Shown here piece after piece: positions 37,511-52,788 of a DNA stretch of 64,000 bases. Location of the stretch: assembly GCF_030936135.1 (NCBI RefSeq), contig NC_082595.1, forward strand, positions 9,302,930 to 9,366,929, written 5' to 3'. The stretch comes from Gavia stellata. Taxonomy: Eukaryota > Chordata > Aves > Gaviiformes > Gaviidae. The stretch's first letter is position 1; each line of letters begins with the position of its first letter. The notes under the pieces were generated by a model that saw only the letters and a program-made list of their open reading frames with translations, ran no database searches and was not told where the DNA came from. Position numbers and translations under genes: made by a program.

Positions 37511-40500
37511 ATTTTGAGCATGTTGTTTCAACATAAATACAGATTTTCTTTTTGAAACCTATTATCTTAATTTTTGGTTCTGCTCTCAGGTAGGTAAACT
37601 AACCAAAGCTGTGTCAAAACTACTTTTTTCCTTTCAGTACACAGGAGACAAAGCTGTCCCTCACTCAACTTCATTAAAAGGAAAAGTAAATCACATTGGG
37701 AATATATTTTACTCCTAGATATTTTGTCTCAATATCTGTTACCAGATAGTAGTTGTGCAAACAATAAATGAAATGTTGATAGACTTCACTTAGCTAAAAA
37801 AAATTTAAAAGTTCATATTTTCCCCAAATCATGACTAAGAAACCCTGTCAAACTAAACATAAAGAACAAAGTTACAGGAAACATCATCAATTACAGGTCA
37901 CGGAGTCCTCCGACTTCGTAAATTTTCCCTGCACTAATACAATAAAAAAGTCTAAGGCAAGTGGAATAAAGTCACAGTGCCTTTAGTCCAACCTAGTATC
38001 TTTTCCTAACCCAGAGCCAGGGCTAAAATTACTGATTATTATAATTCAGGAAATTTCAGCTCCACTGAGTTCACGCTGTCCCTTCATGCACCAAGCAGAA
38101 AATAACCCTGAGTTTTAAAATAAAATGAGCTCATCACCAACCAAAAAGGGACGAACAGATCCAAGCTACTCTGTTTTCCTAAGTGTGCCTGTTTATGCAT
38201 CAACAGGAGCTTGAATAGTTGCCAGGGTGTAATTCCTGTGGGGTCTTAATGCAATTCAGCATTGGGGGTCTGGATGCACCAGATACATGAAACTTGTACT
38301 AAGGGATTTGGAAACTGTTCTCCCTTTTTTGTTTTAAGAACTGTATTCACTTGCTCTACAAAAGTGGTGTCTCATAATGGTGACAAAGTACCAGCCCAGT
38401 GAAGCACATGCAAAGCAGGCGGTTTTACTCGGTTAGCTTCATAAAGCAAACTGGCATTTTCCTTGCATCCCACAGCTATTAGAGAAAACTGCAGCTGCAG
38501 CGTACTTCTCATCTGCTGCTAATTGGTATAAGGACAAGAAGTTCACGTTCAGCTCTATATATTCTCTTCCCTAAAGCAGAGTCATGTCTTGCTCAAGAAA
38601 AGGATGGTACCTCACACTTCTACACTCACAAACCCTTGCTTTTCATCCTGAAAAATTACAAATGCTTTTCTTCCAGAAACAACAAAGAAAGTCTTGTATC
38701 ATTAATTATACTTTTAAAAAAATCTCACACGTTACTGGATAAAATAGTACTCCAATAAGTAGCAGTTCATCTCTGTCCAGATGCTCACTGCACATAATAC
38801 AAACCATGGTGCTCTCATGACAGGACGTGTACTTTAGTGAACTGATCTACCAAGGGGTCTCCATCACACATTAATCATATTTCCATGTTTCATAACAGTC
38901 TGCTGCTGTACACCACAGCCTACTTCACAAGTTGCACAAATCGTCCTTACATCCTGCTCTTGGTTTCTCCAGTGAAAACCTAATCTATCATTTACGCAAT
39001 GGGAGAGAAAATGTATTTGTATTTCACATGGTTGACGTAGTTCCTGAGGGTTTTGTCTCAGAAAAGTAGTATCCCTTTCTTTAAAGAAAAAAAATAAACC
39101 AGAAGAATCCTGCTGCTAGGTAAAACCAAAGGAAAACTTCATTTTGGCACTGAGCTTGGAGAGGAGCACACAGGAATGCCACCATGTGTCCCTGCGTACC
39201 ACACAGCTGTTCTCCACAGACAGGGCAGGAACACCTGGCACCACTGCAGCAGCTCCCTGGCACGGGGTTGTCACTTCAGAGTTTCCACTTCTGCTCCAGA
39301 GGCTGGCATAAAGTCTGTCTACAACCATCTTGCTCACTGAGAAACCTCGGGGAATCAGCCATATGAGACCACGCTCCCTGCTGTCTCTGCCCTCCCTCTG
39401 AGCCGCCTGCCTCGAGGAGATGGGGGCAACACACACTGTAATCATACAGGCAGCCTCGGTACCTCGGTTACCCTTCGCATCTTCAGTCCCACGCAGTTTT
39501 TCCTCTTCCTCTGGTTATACTAAATGGATAGTTCCTAGAACCAGTTGGTTTCCCATTACAACCAATACTTGGGTTTGAACATGGAAAATAGCTAAGCATC
39601 TGATTTAAACTTGCTATATTTATTGGAAAGTTTTCCTCAAAGAGCTTTTAACCAACACAGTCTGCAATGAACAGTACAGACTACAGAATTTAAACTTGCA
39701 GAATGGGATCAGTTCCACCCAAGATAATGTCAGTACCATTTTCAGACTGTCCTTCCCCAATGCACCACCTCACTTCACTTTCATAACCAGGAGCATGATT
39801 TGCCTCCTCGTTTCACCAAATCCCTTTCATGTCCTGCTAAATGCTTAGCTTGCCTTTAATGCCCAAAGGACTTTGTGCATTTAGAACACGTTGTCTCTGA
39901 CAAGCAGATGTGGACAAGAAATGCATTTTAGAAGGAGCTTCCAGTAACCCCTGAGTGAATTAAGAATAAAAGGCCATTGTAAATAGATTGTAACTAATTG
40001 CTCCATTCAACAAAATAACATAATCCATGGTTTCAGCTCCAAAGCCCTTACAGCCTCCAAGATTCAAGGGGAACCTCAGTCCCTTTGGTCAGCTATAGGG
40101 ACAGAAGCAAGGGTACGCAAAATGAAAAGAAAAAACCCAAGAGACTTTACAGGAATTATTTTTTATGTTCATGCCCCCTTTTTTGGACACATTTGTTTGA
40201 GGATGAAAGTGTCTAACTTTTCCATCTGAAATAGATTCGCTATTAAGTTGAAATTAGTAACTTTGATAACTACAAATATATTACTGCTTTTGAGCAAAAC
40301 AATGTTTGAAGTTTCAATTTCTAGTTGGGTTTTATCCCCATGACAAACAATAGATTATAGTTTGAGATGCTGGAAAATCTCATACAATTGACAAAGACAC
40401 TTTTGTTCAGATGAGACATGAGACTGTCTTGGCATTCAAACCTTCATAAAAAGGAAGATTGGCAACTCTTAAAAAAATAGTCTCATTTCTGTTTTAAGTA

Positions 40501-41880
40501 GAGAAAAAGATCTGTTTGCTTTCTAGTTAACCGGTATCTCAGCCTTTCAGAAAGCTCTTTTAGATCCACATTTTCAAAGTGGGGTTAGAAGAATAGAGAC
40601 TCCAAATGAATGTATTTTCACAGAAAATTCCTAGATAAAGCAGGGCACCTACTGAAACTAGCTGGCTGCAATTAAGTATTTCTCATGTGAGATTATAGGT
40701 GCTTTTGAGAGTTTTAGGACTAGATTTTACTTGCAAAATTGACTGGAAAAGAGTGTCACCACTTATGATTCATTTATATCAAATAGCTCAAGTGGGATTG
40801 AAAGGTCTGGGGAAGGCTTGAAACATTTTCTTTCCAAACAAGAAAATGTAAATTCAAATATCAGTAAATGTTTTCTCACTGTTCTTGACATACCTCAGAT
40901 TACACAAGACATCATCCATCAGGCAGCAAACAAAGTGAAAATTATACCAAAATAATGTCATATATTTTGAGATATGAGAAACTGCTCTCAGCTGTTGGTT
41001 TGGGTATGTGGGCAATTGATGAAACCGTTCAATACTGAAATATAAACGACTTGGTGCGCACACACCCTTAATTACAAGAAAATGGATTACAGAAAACTTG
41101 ATACTGAGAAGCCTGCATAGACTCAGAGGAAAGGCTGAGCTCCTGGCTGCAGAATCCCACGAGGCCAGAGCCAGGTGAACCAGCTGCCGTGCACTCGGCT
41201 TCAGCCACCGGACGCTGCATGCTACTGGCAGTGGTATTGCCATAGGTTCTCAGCCACTCTGACTATGCAGCTCAGTTAACAGTGATTACCCTTTTCAAAG
41301 GGCATATGTGTGTTTTGATACTGAATGTCAAATTGATTTTAAGAGATCAAAAGATGCTTTTTCCAGGCCCTGAGGAGCTATCTGACGAAATCTTTATGAA
41401 AGGTACCTCACTGAATTTCTAGTAGCTAAGATAGTTTTTCCCCTTTGGAACGCCATTTGGGCTCAGGAGATTAGTATTTAAATACGTGCGTGCCAAGGCA
41501 AAGATATGCACTTATTTTCATAAATAAATAAGATATCCCTTTTAGTATAAATAAGGGTCTGGACATAATCATTAAACAAAAATGCAGTGTATGTACCCAT
41601 ACTGGCTATATGGAAATCTCTGCATACACTGCAGAAATACTAAAACTTGTATGTTCGTGTTCACTGTGTGGAAACATCTGCATTTTTACACTGATCCCCT
41701 TTCCTTTCCTCTTCTTAACTCTATCCTACACTCCAAAGTTTGACGTACTTGTGTATAGCCATGTCATATACACATATATTTACAAATACATACTTCATGG
41801 GGTTTTATGACTTTGGTTAGTAATAGTATAAGGGCATTTTAAGTCTTCCATGTGAATGCACCACCACACTCTCCTCCCAG

Positions 41881-42005
41881 CATTGTGAAGTAGCTAGAAA
41901 ATTCCTATTCCCCTTTTTACAAACAGCTGACTGAAGCACAGAGAGAAGGAAAGTCCAAAATTCTCTGTATCATTTAGGTCTGTGACTCACACCAAATCTG
42001 TGGCT
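41881..42005 (+). repeat. MIR/L2-like remnant
   Basis: Contains cccctttttacaaacagctg then actgaagcacagagagaagg, the MIR-style block in which a lower-limit count is followed by gaggcacagagag, and tctgtgactcacaccaaatc afterwards. Divergent; assigned from remembered consensus. Confidence 0.45.
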
Positions 42006-45000
42006 GCAATCATATTACATTGACCCTTAAATAGGGAAAGTTTGGCATCTGAAGTCCTCAAAGAACCTCAGTCAAGCTTGTTGGAGACCACACAGAAATC
42101 TGTTGTGAATACTTACAAAATCAATGGACTCCCCTTCTGTCAGGGCCAACACACATGCACACGTGCATGCACTTATATTCCTGAACACAGTGCAAGAGAA
42201 TTTAAAGGCTGAATAAGGACAAAGACTATTTGCAAATTCAAATACTTGGATGAATTGAATATGAATATCCTTGCAGTGAAAGCACAAAATTTCTGTGTTA
42301 CATATATATATGAATTCTTTCGCACATGCACATCCTATAACCATATCTTACAGCCATTGCTTATAAGCTATTGCCTGTGGATCCCATTATAGGAGGAGGA
42401 GCATTAGCTGCATGCCAAGTTAATTCTTCAATTTAAAAGTTAAATACTTTTCTGTACATGCAATTGATGAAATTGCCACATGGATCTTGCTGAAGGAAGT
42501 GCCCTGTGCAATAACAAAGAGGTGAAGGTACCTCCGTTTTAAACTGCGCTCTGCTATGAAACTGAAAATCTCTGCTTTACAGAAGTTAGGCGTAATTTCT
42601 TTACTAGTCACTATAGTTTCTAGAAGCCAATTCTCTTACTAGTTTTGGTCAGTGATTTGGGAATGATGTTGTCACAAAGCAGTGCTATTTACTTAGTATC
42701 GTTGCTCAGCACAGCACTCCCTTTGGTATTATCTGGATTCCAACCTACAAAATTCTGATTTTTAGAACTAATCCATAATTCTGTGTCACAAAAATGTCAA
42801 TATATTATTTTGAAGGTTATAATGTTTGGGCTTAAGCCTGAAAAAAGACATTTTAATAAAAAACCCTCTCAATTACTGTAAAGTATAACATCTTTTTTCA
42901 ACTGTGAATAACAGGAAAACCTAGACTGACATTAATAAAATGTGTAATACTCAAGAATTGACAAGACAGAGGCTGATCTCCTTTCAGTGGTTTCTTTTCA
43001 TCTGTGTTCTGTGGGAACAGTAATCAAATCAATAAAACTTCTTTTAAAAGAACAGGCTATAAATATTCATAGAAAATACGTTTCCTTCAAGTCAAAGTGC
43101 TGTGCTGGAGAGGTGAAGGAGCATTGTAAGGAAAGTCTCTGTATGGATAGAGAAACTGTTGCAGTACTCAATAACTCACATTCAGTTGCTAAGGCAATTT
43201 CTCAGGGAACTGGATAATAATTGTTAAAAGGCTTTTGAAAGCTTAAACATCAATTCAGGTAGCTCTGCCTCCCAGTACAGGTTCTTCCTTTCATTCAGCA
43301 GTCACTTTGCCCAGTGAAGAGTATCTACTGCTCATCAGCGGTAGGACTTCTGTCCCTTTTTTCAATTATTTCTATTTTTGTTGTTATTGCTTGCAATTAT
43401 TTTACCTCTAATTCTTGTTCTAGCAAAAATTGAATCAGCTCCAAAACCCAAAAACTCCCACTTGCTTTTTTCCTTTAAGTGAGATTGCTCCATGGGAGCA
43501 AGATGCCTGGCTAGCACAGCTAGCAAAAACATAATGTACTTTAAAGAAAAAAGTTAATAGTTCACAATATCATGAAACTTTTACTACCCACATATTCTTA
43601 TCAAGTGTCAACATGTATCAAATGTGACAAAGTGACACCTGTTCTGCACCAAAGTCATGAACAATATCAATGTGTGGATAAAATACATTGATACAGGTGA
43701 TCCACAGAAAAACAAGAATCGTGAATTTTAGATGTACTGACAAAAACAATCTATGAACAATTTTTCTGATACTGCAACTTTAATGGAGATCTGAAATAAT
43801 TTTGCTAGAATTTGGGGGCTTTCTTTTAATACCTTTCTTTTTTGTTCCCTATAAGTAATTGAAGAACCAGATTCGGGTTTTTGTTTACAAATGAAGCGAT
43901 TCTTGGTGCTGGGCAAAGCAAGCTCTTGCTGGCCTCTCCACCCCAAGTACAAAGCAACCCGCATGCTTTCCAGCAGAGTTAAACCATACCCTGCCTGTGC
44001 AGCTTTCTGTCTTCCTTACAAATAATAAAATGTAGCAAAAGTGTTAGCAAATTAAGGACTATGGCAGACTTACAGCAACAAATGAGACATGAACAGCTAA
44101 AATATGTCAAGTGTCTGGCACTTGCCCTTTCTCTCTAGGAGCACTGCTATTCCCAGAGGTGAGGACATCCAGTTTCTCTTGTGAAACATGTTCTGTGCCA
44201 GCACAGGTACTCTGTAAATGCACCCTGGTTTCAGTGAAGTCACAGATTTAAAACAAGAACTAAAAATCCCATAATCCTACAATCAGCAGACTCAGACCTC
44301 AGATCCTGTTAAGCTGATGCAACTGGCCAAAATGAATGCCGGTACCTCGACCTTTTAGGTAAGCTACAATTTTTGTTGTGACTTTAAACTTTTCTTCTTG
44401 CACCTTATTTCACCTTAAGAGACCTTTCACCAGGTCAGTGTTCAAAAATGCAAAAATTTTGCCTCGTCACGTTTTTTTTCTGTATGTCCTGTATCTATTC
44501 TTGCTTATAAGCTACACATACAAAGCGATATACCCAGATCATTTACCCTGAATCAGAGATAAGCAGAGAAATTCTGGGGAAGAGAGAGCGGTCCAGGGGA
44601 GATGGGAGGCAAGGAGACTGCCAGGAAAGAGAACCTCCTTCTTTGCACATATTTATCTAACTACACAATTGCTTGACCTTAGTAAGGCAGGTAGGAAGGA
44701 GGGCTCTACAAGAGAATATATGTATATATACACACATGCTATTTTGCACATAATGTCAAATAGCTGAGTATCTTATTACTGAAAAAATGCCTCTTGACAC
44801 AGATAGTCCTAACATATACCAGCATATTAAGAAACAATTTCCTCAAAAGACTTAAGGTTAAAAAAAGAAATAACACTACTAAGTTTCTAACAGAAAAAGC
44901 TCTACAAGTTTTTATTCATCTTCTTTAAAAAGAAAATGAGAGAAATTTTTTCAGTAAGGCTCACCCATCAAGTATCTGAAAGTGTGAGGTCATTCTCCTA

Positions 45001-45053
45001 TTTCTCATTTTTCTTTTTTTTCCTGGAGCAATCTTTACAATCAGGACTAACAC

Positions 45054-45098
45054 AGAAACTTAGAAAAACTAAGAAACTTAGAAAAACTAAGAAAAAAC
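45054..45098 (+). repeat. 18-bp tandem repeat, about 2.5 copies
   Basis: The unit agaaacttagaaaaacta occurs exactly at 45054-45071 and 45072-45089, with a partial third copy after it. Confidence 0.9.
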
Positions 45099-48000
45099 AC
45101 CATGCATAAATAACTTCTACTGACTTCACATTTTGGCTTCTAGCTACTTGTGTTATATTCCTGTTTCAGCGAAGCAAGTAACAAGCTTAACTTAAAAAAT
45201 GTTTAAGTTTATCTCTATTCAGGTAACATTTAAATACCTGAAAGCATACTCATTTTGTCAGCATATAGACCTGCAAAGATGAACTAACATACACATACTT
45301 CGTCAAATGAAATTCTTAACAGATTTTCAATTGATTTTCAACACTGTCATGATGCGGCAGAAATCAATCCTGGAAATCATGCTGTCACCAGCTCTTTAAT
45401 TTCCCAGAATTTCACACTATACATCAAAAATCTTTTGTTCTAATGTCATTATCCAAGCAATTGAAGAAAGTGCAATTACAAGACTGCAAAAATATTTAAA
45501 ATCCTTCAAAGGAGCAAGAATTAATTTCTGTTTCCACAGTTTTCAATTTTTGGTGACTTAAAATTATGCAGATGTGTGGGTTTTTCCTCTGCAGTGAGAG
45601 TGCTTCAGCAGAAGGCAGTGGAAGATGAGCACTCTGTGGCTCACCAGCATTCTACCAACCCTCAGTACAACTCCATAGCTTCACCCAAACCGCTTGGTGA
45701 GCTATCACACTGGAGATTCTCACTTGATTCTTTGGCAGAGAGAGCAGTCTAAAGATGGGTATCTATAGAAAAGAATAAAGATAAGTTTCTCATAAGAGTT
45801 TGTGACTCTAACCAAAAGTTCCTAACAGAGCAGTAATTGGATATAAAATTGTCTGTGTATGCTGTAAAGCCATTAAAAAGATTATTGTTAGGCAGTGCAA
45901 AATAAATTCCAAAGTGTGCTTAAAGCACACTGAAATATTTTGGGTTTACATGCCCAGCTTGCTTTTGAAAGAAGCCAATGTGATTCACAGTGGACAGAAA
46001 TTTCAGCAAGTAACAAAATCATGAGCAATCATTTCCTTCATACCTTACTTTTAAATACATAGGCTATGATTTTTCTTTTACAAAGTAAGAGGAATCCTTC
46101 AGAAATCTCTAATCACCTCAGCTGCATATAGGAGAATAATTCAAAATGAGACAGAGTACTTCATGAGAGAGAATAAGGCTTTCAGCTAAAGGTCTTAAAT
46201 TTATATAGTCTTGCATTTCAGTTCACAGGGAGAAAAGAAACACTAAAATAAATACATATAAAAAGTAACCACATATAAAGATAATTCTCAAACATTATTT
46301 CACTACTGCTCCTAGCCTCCAAAGCCCTGAGCTTGAATATGAATAGCTAAGTTAGTGTAGACTAAGCCGTCTGACTCAAACACAGCTCTGAGTCTTGCTT
46401 GGACTATTGGATATGTATCGTCTCCTGAAATCAGCTGTGAAATACAGTCTCAATCAGACCAAGCACACCAACTAAGAGTAAAAGAATTATTTACTTTTTA
46501 AGCAAAGGGAAAATCAAAAGGAAACTAACTTGAGAATTTGACATCTAAAAGCTCAGATCGTCAGCTCAAACATTTAGTGCTCCTCTCCATCACAGCTGTG
46601 AGGCACAAGGCACAACCTGTCTCTTCCGTGGCCTTCCCAAAAGGCCTCCAGGTATTCCCCAAGCTTGGATCATGAAGACTATCAGCCTGCTGTGCTATTT
46701 AAATCTAAACTACTTGAGGGCATTTCACACCCTGCAGGGTCAAGCCCTTTGGTTTCTCCATCCCTTGGTGTCTGACAGCCCACATGAAAGCAAACGATGA
46801 CTCAGGAAAGATACCAGAAGCAAACGAAGTCCTGGGTTGCATTACCACTGCCAAACAGTAAAATGGACTTGGAAAAGGAAAGATCACCACCTTTGGTGAG
46901 TGCATATTGATGCCTTCCAATATAAATAAAAGTTTTAGGTTTAATGGATTCAGGTTTGATCTGGTTCCTACTTTGAACAAACATCTTCAGCCATATGCCA
47001 GTTTTAAAACACAGAAGCATCAATTTACTTTTTTCTCTGTCTCTCCTTTAAGTGTCAGTACATCTCGTAAAAGCAACACCTCCCTTTTCATCAAAAGAAT
47101 GATATCTCTTTGAACTGAAAGACAAGGAAACCCTTTTCCTGAATAAAATAGTATTGTTCCTCTTCCCATAAAACATGAAAGCATACAGAGATATAGACAG
47201 CACAGCCGTTATGCAAGCTAAGGACAGTAAATCTTAGTGACTTTTAAATAGGACTATTCCTGGTATGAGAAGAGGACAGTTACATTAAGTAAGTATACCC
47301 CTCGCCCTTATTCAGCCTTAGAAACTAAAAGAGTAAGATGGAGGGAAGAGTAGTAATGTTCTTAATAGTATTTTAACAGATAGCATAGATTTATATTGAT
47401 ATTAATATTTCTATTGTTATTAGATCATTCTGAAATGCATTGTGGAAGACAACACGTGTTAATTAGCTTCACTAAAGGTCACTACTATTCCATTACTACC
47501 AGAAATAAGCAAATAGTAGCTCAGACTCATCCTCAATTATAGGGAAAGTTTCATCAATATTTTAACTGCTGTGAATTCCATGTTAGTCACTCCAGTTTGA
47601 CATAGCAAATGTGCACAGAATTTAAAATTCCCTAGGCTATATCTCAGGAAAAAATCCTATACAGAGAAATAAATCTGCACTCATTTTCTTAAAATACATT
47701 TTGCCCTTTCACACAGAAAATAATATTTGCCAGAAAATATTTAGAAGTTGGGTTTTTTTCACAAATATTCTGCAGCAGTGTTCATAAACTGCCTTTGAAG
47801 ATCTGAAGTGGTGTTAAGTTTAAGCATGTTTCTATTCTTTTGGGCTTTTACGAAACTTATGACATTTACATATATAGCTTTGGTTCACAGAAATATTTAC
47901 TAAATTTCCATCCTGAGCGAGTATTTGTGCTTATTTCACATGCCATCCTGATGGGACAATGTGAAAACCCAGACATTATGAGTCTAAGTTAATACAAGAG

Positions 48001-51000
48001 TATCACTCATCATACTTTTGTCTACCTCCTCCAAAGGTTTCCATTTTTATTTAGGAATATATGATCCTGAAAAATCACACGAACACAACCAAGACTGTCT
48101 ATGTTGCAGGTTTATAAGAAGCCAAATGCTGCAAATTAGTTTCTCCAGATTTTTTGGCAAATAATGACAGCTATTTTTGCAGAAGCCTGCATAACAATCA
48201 CAAACAGAGAAAAAAAAATGTATACTTTCCCCAATCCATATTACTCTCTTTACATTCAGCTTGAACAAGGAAATCAGAGTAGCTAGTTTGTGTACAAGTA
48301 TGTAAACAAAATACATTGTCTCCTATTTAATTTATATGGAATTATTACAGAAAGATTACTACTCAAAACATTTTGTAACTCCAGCTGCTTTTGCTTACAG
48401 GATCTCATTTTCCTCAAGCAACCAGAATGGAACCTAACTGGGACAATAACTGGGAAAACAGTGAATGTTTTAAAAAATCCCACTCAAAGCCTTAATTTGT
48501 GTATGCTACAGTTGTCTGACTCTACTGGACACTATTCATTCAAGAGAACACCATAATCCTCTGATTATAACAATTAATTTTGCAGCAAGTAATTAAGCTA
48601 TCATAAACTGAAGCCTAACGATTTTTATCTTGCTTTAACCAGGACTTCTTTTCTGGGACCAGAAATATTTGTAAGAGCAATCTGTGTCAGTTTGGTATCT
48701 CACAGCTTCATCTGTCGACACAAAAATGGGAAACAAATTGTTTGTTGCCATTTTGTTTTTTCATCATAGCTCTGACTCTTGGTAGAAAAAGAACCATCGA
48801 ATGAATTCTTTATGTTTACACACAAACAGACCACAAATAGATGAAAGCTGAACTATCATATGTCTATTCATATGCCCAAAGACTCAGTGGGATTCATTAC
48901 TGTAAGTCTTTTTATTCTCTTCTTAAGTGATCATGCACAAATGTCACAATATTTATCATCTGGCATTTTAAATTTTTCCACACCAAAAAAAATATCTTCA
49001 GGCTCTCAACTGGCAACTAAGACACTAATGAAATCCTTACTGCATCCCAGGTGTTAAAGTTGAAGTCAACAGAACTTATGCACCACATATATTTTTTCCT
49101 CCAAATAAGGCTGCAAAATTAACTGCATGTGTTTCTGCGGTCCAACATACATTAGCTCAAATCAAAAGGATGACTCTCTGGGACCTAACAGTTTTCCACA
49201 CTATAGTTCCTGAAATCAGTCTAAAGTAGTACTTTAGTATTCAGAGCATAACAAAAGTGTATTGCCACCACTCAAAAAAGGGAACATCCCATACAGCGAG
49301 AATTATAAGTGAATGAATGGCAATAACAGTTCTTCCAGATGGGACTGTTGGCAATTTAGGTTACTTGGTAGCTAAATACTACAGCACTACATACATTAAA
49401 ATACATTAAAATTATTAATAATCAGACTAGAAATATTTTTTCTAAACAATTCTGTGTAAATTTAATTTACACTTAGTTGTAGAGTTTAGAAGAGTCAAAG
49501 TAGATAAAAAGTTTTGAACAAAAATAAATCCTTAATGAAATGCCTACAGATGAAACTTATTCTCAAAAGAAATACTGTTCCCAAATGCATTTTTCTACTA
49601 GAATAAAATGCTTATATATGCCTTCTAGATGAAGCCACAGAAGTAGAGCTGAACGATCCAAAGCTGTCCCTAATTGGAATAGCCATTTTGAAAATAAGTA
49701 GACAGAGGACTCGCATGCAGCCACACTCAGGAAATGCAGAGAACATACAAAGATTCTACACAACAGTATCCTGTTCCTTCCATGTCTTCAACTATATTCA
49801 CGTAGCATACACACACAAAAAACTAACTAGGTGCAACAGATGTGCTTTTCCTTTTTGTTCCTCACTTCAAGAAAATTGCTCCAGTCATTAGCTCATACTA
49901 AATCAAAGTGCTCCAGAAATACAGCAACACTTATTTTTATGAATGCATATTGGTGTATTTATTTAAGTAAAGAAATGCCCTTCCAAAAAGATATTAAGAC
50001 TAAGCTTTGAACGCTTCTTGTCTTCAGGATCAACATATACAGGTTAGAAATACATGCAGACAATAATGAAAATAGACCAAATCATAAGTTTGCATACAAA
50101 GAGCCAGTTTTGTATCTCTTGAAATGAAAAAGAATCAAATTTGAAAAATCAGAATCTTCAACGTGGGTACATAACAACCCTCAAAAAAACATGTACCAGA
50201 CACAGAGTTTTGGAAGTGAAATTTCAGGTTATCTATTCTGATGAGGTGCTTAAGTACTTGGATATCACAAGATGTTGATCATGAAACACATAAATCACCC
50301 TCCTTATCTTGAGAAGATTTTTGCCAATCAACTACAAGAATAGTATAACAATTTTCCACAGATATCGCTAAAAAAATAATGTAACTTTGAGATTAAGTAT
50401 ATTTTCAGGTGTGTATTGTTAAAAAAGAAAGTTAGAACCATTTTAACTGTACATTTAACCATCTCAAAATAGGTAATGCCCCTCCCCGATTCTTCTCCAG
50501 GCAAAGAACGTACTCTGAACTGGAAATAACTGTATTCTATTGAATACAGAGAGAGTAACTGGCTCTATATACTACAATTCTTTCCTTGTACATCTTAAAA
50601 AAATCTACTGCATATGACTAAGCCACTTGATACTACCTCTTCTATCCTGAACAATAGCATCCAGATGCTCATTTTCATATATCAGTAGAACTGGAAGAAA
50701 AAAAAGAATTATAAATCTGATGTCTGCAGTGGAGAAATACAATCTGTGTTTAACAGAAGCTGCCATAGAGCTTTTCAGTGCAGCCCTCTTCAGCTGAAAA
50801 CTACATTGTGTGCCTCAGCTGTGTTGTACGACCCTGTACTCCTAAACTCCTTGTAAACACTACAGAGTACTAATAAACATCTAGTGTACAACCAGTCTTT
50901 CCCACAGCACTGGCATCATAACTTTGATGAACTGAGAATCTAGAAACTACCACACAAACTGAACACTCAGTTGAAAAATTTAAGCTAGGAAATACAGGAT

Positions 51001-52772
51001 TCCACCTGAAAATATGCTCAAAACCAGATGTTCTCTCCAGTCAGTATATCATCTTTGCACATGGCGGCATTTAGCCAACAAAAAAATAAATTCATTTTCT
51101 TATTTGGCATCAGTATTTTAGGATGCAGGCCTGTCTATAACAATGGTGGAAGACTAGGAGAAACTGGGCAAGTGATATAAGAGTGAAGGAAGTTCAAATC
51201 AGATTTTTAGGACTACACAAAAAATGTTGCACATTTCTTGAAGTGGCTAATGTGTCCCTTTTACTATCTCACTCATTTTAACCCCTACCACTCTCAAGGT
51301 GATTTGAGAACAAAGATCTCCTTGCAAAATTATTGTCATACATACGAAAAATTCAGAGCTCAACACTGGATATATACCCTGGCCTTTGGACAGTCATGTA
51401 ATAAAATTAATTAGGCATAAAAATTATAATGCAACTTCTTCCTGTAAGAGCTCCCTGATGAACAAAATCAGCTATTTAAACTTCTTCCATGTTGTTCATG
51501 CACAAAAAGAAAAGCAGACACACTGCTAACTCCATTCCTCTTCTTTAGGGAAGCCATATGAGTGCGTCCTTTATTTCCACCATATTTCTAAGCAGGCATA
51601 AAGGATAGGCCTGGTCACTCGCCATCCCCTGATTTTACTATCCACATACTATTTCTGGCTTCAGCTACCAATACCCTGTGTTGCTTGTCTTCTTCTAACA
51701 TGAAAGAGGAAACTGCATCTTTTAGCCAAGTGACATGAAATGTCCCAGCTGAGGAGGCTCAAAACAAGGGAGAACATAAACAGCAGAAAGAAAAGGCAGA
51801 AGGTTTTTTTCAACCACTGTTACTAAATTAGCTTTCTTTTATTTGCTCCCACACTCCTTTCACAACACCCCCAGAGAAGGCTGACAAACTCTTGAGCCCC
51901 CCAGAATTTAGCTCCATTAAAACCTCTCTGACCAGAAATGAGACCAGGATCAAGTCTCAGCTGGAGGCTCTGGCTGCAGGAACTTTACAGAGGATTGGTA
52001 CTAAGACAGTATCTTATGAAAGCTAAATATATTTAGTTTTTCTACCAGAAATTAGACCTACATATGCTAGAACACTGCTCAGGGCTCCAAAAATTCCCGA
52101 GAAATCCCTTAGAGATGTTACATAAAACTGCATTATTCTCAAAGGGACTGATAATATCCCTCCAAGATCACTCCTGCTCAAACCAAAAGTATCGCCAGAC
52201 AGTCAAGCTTACCTGTCAGTCAAGAGCTTCACAAAGAACAAAACTACAGAGCAAAAAGTGCACAGCCCCCCTCCCACCAGGTGGTGAAGGATCAGGGCAA
52301 AGAGGAGAGGACCAAAGGTGGGACCAAATGTGTGACCATATCAACATCACAAGCTACTGGGTCACGCAGCCTTTTGGCTGTGAAACCATCTGTTACACCA
52401 GTTCAGACTGGAACTGCAGACACCAGAGGTTTTAAATCAGTGTCTGCTTATATACTGGTTGAGAGGATTGTTTGTATCTTTGCATCCCAGAGACAAATCT
52501 TTTCAATGGACATTATACAGCAATTGCCAAGGTATATCAACTACATGTGAAGTAACACTCAAAACAACACCCAGAAGGAGATCTTAGGTACACAATTTAT
52601 ATATGAGAGATCTGATTTCTCACATCTGGTCAGCCTCTCTCCTCTTTGCATTAATTTGAAGAGAAATCTCTGCATGAACAAAAAGTTGTTAACATACACT
52701 TACTTGTCTGGAGGTGGGAACAATAAGTGACTATTAAAAGGTAAAACCATATACTGCTTGTAGAGATGCCAA

Positions 52773-52788
52773 CATATATATATATATT
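52773..52788 (+). repeat. (AT)n microsatellite
   Basis: A short alternating AT run (about 7-8 units) flanked by caac and taaaag. Confidence 0.85.

Noticed and set aside
39081..39470. GC-rich stretch with overlapping frames on both strands
   Set aside because: Considered as an LTR, untranslated exon or CpG island. CpG density is modest, no LTR ends or splice sites stand out, and the frames match nothing.
40854..41243. 129-codon minus-strand frame in a mildly GC-rich patch
   Set aside because: No domain; composition explains the lack of stops.
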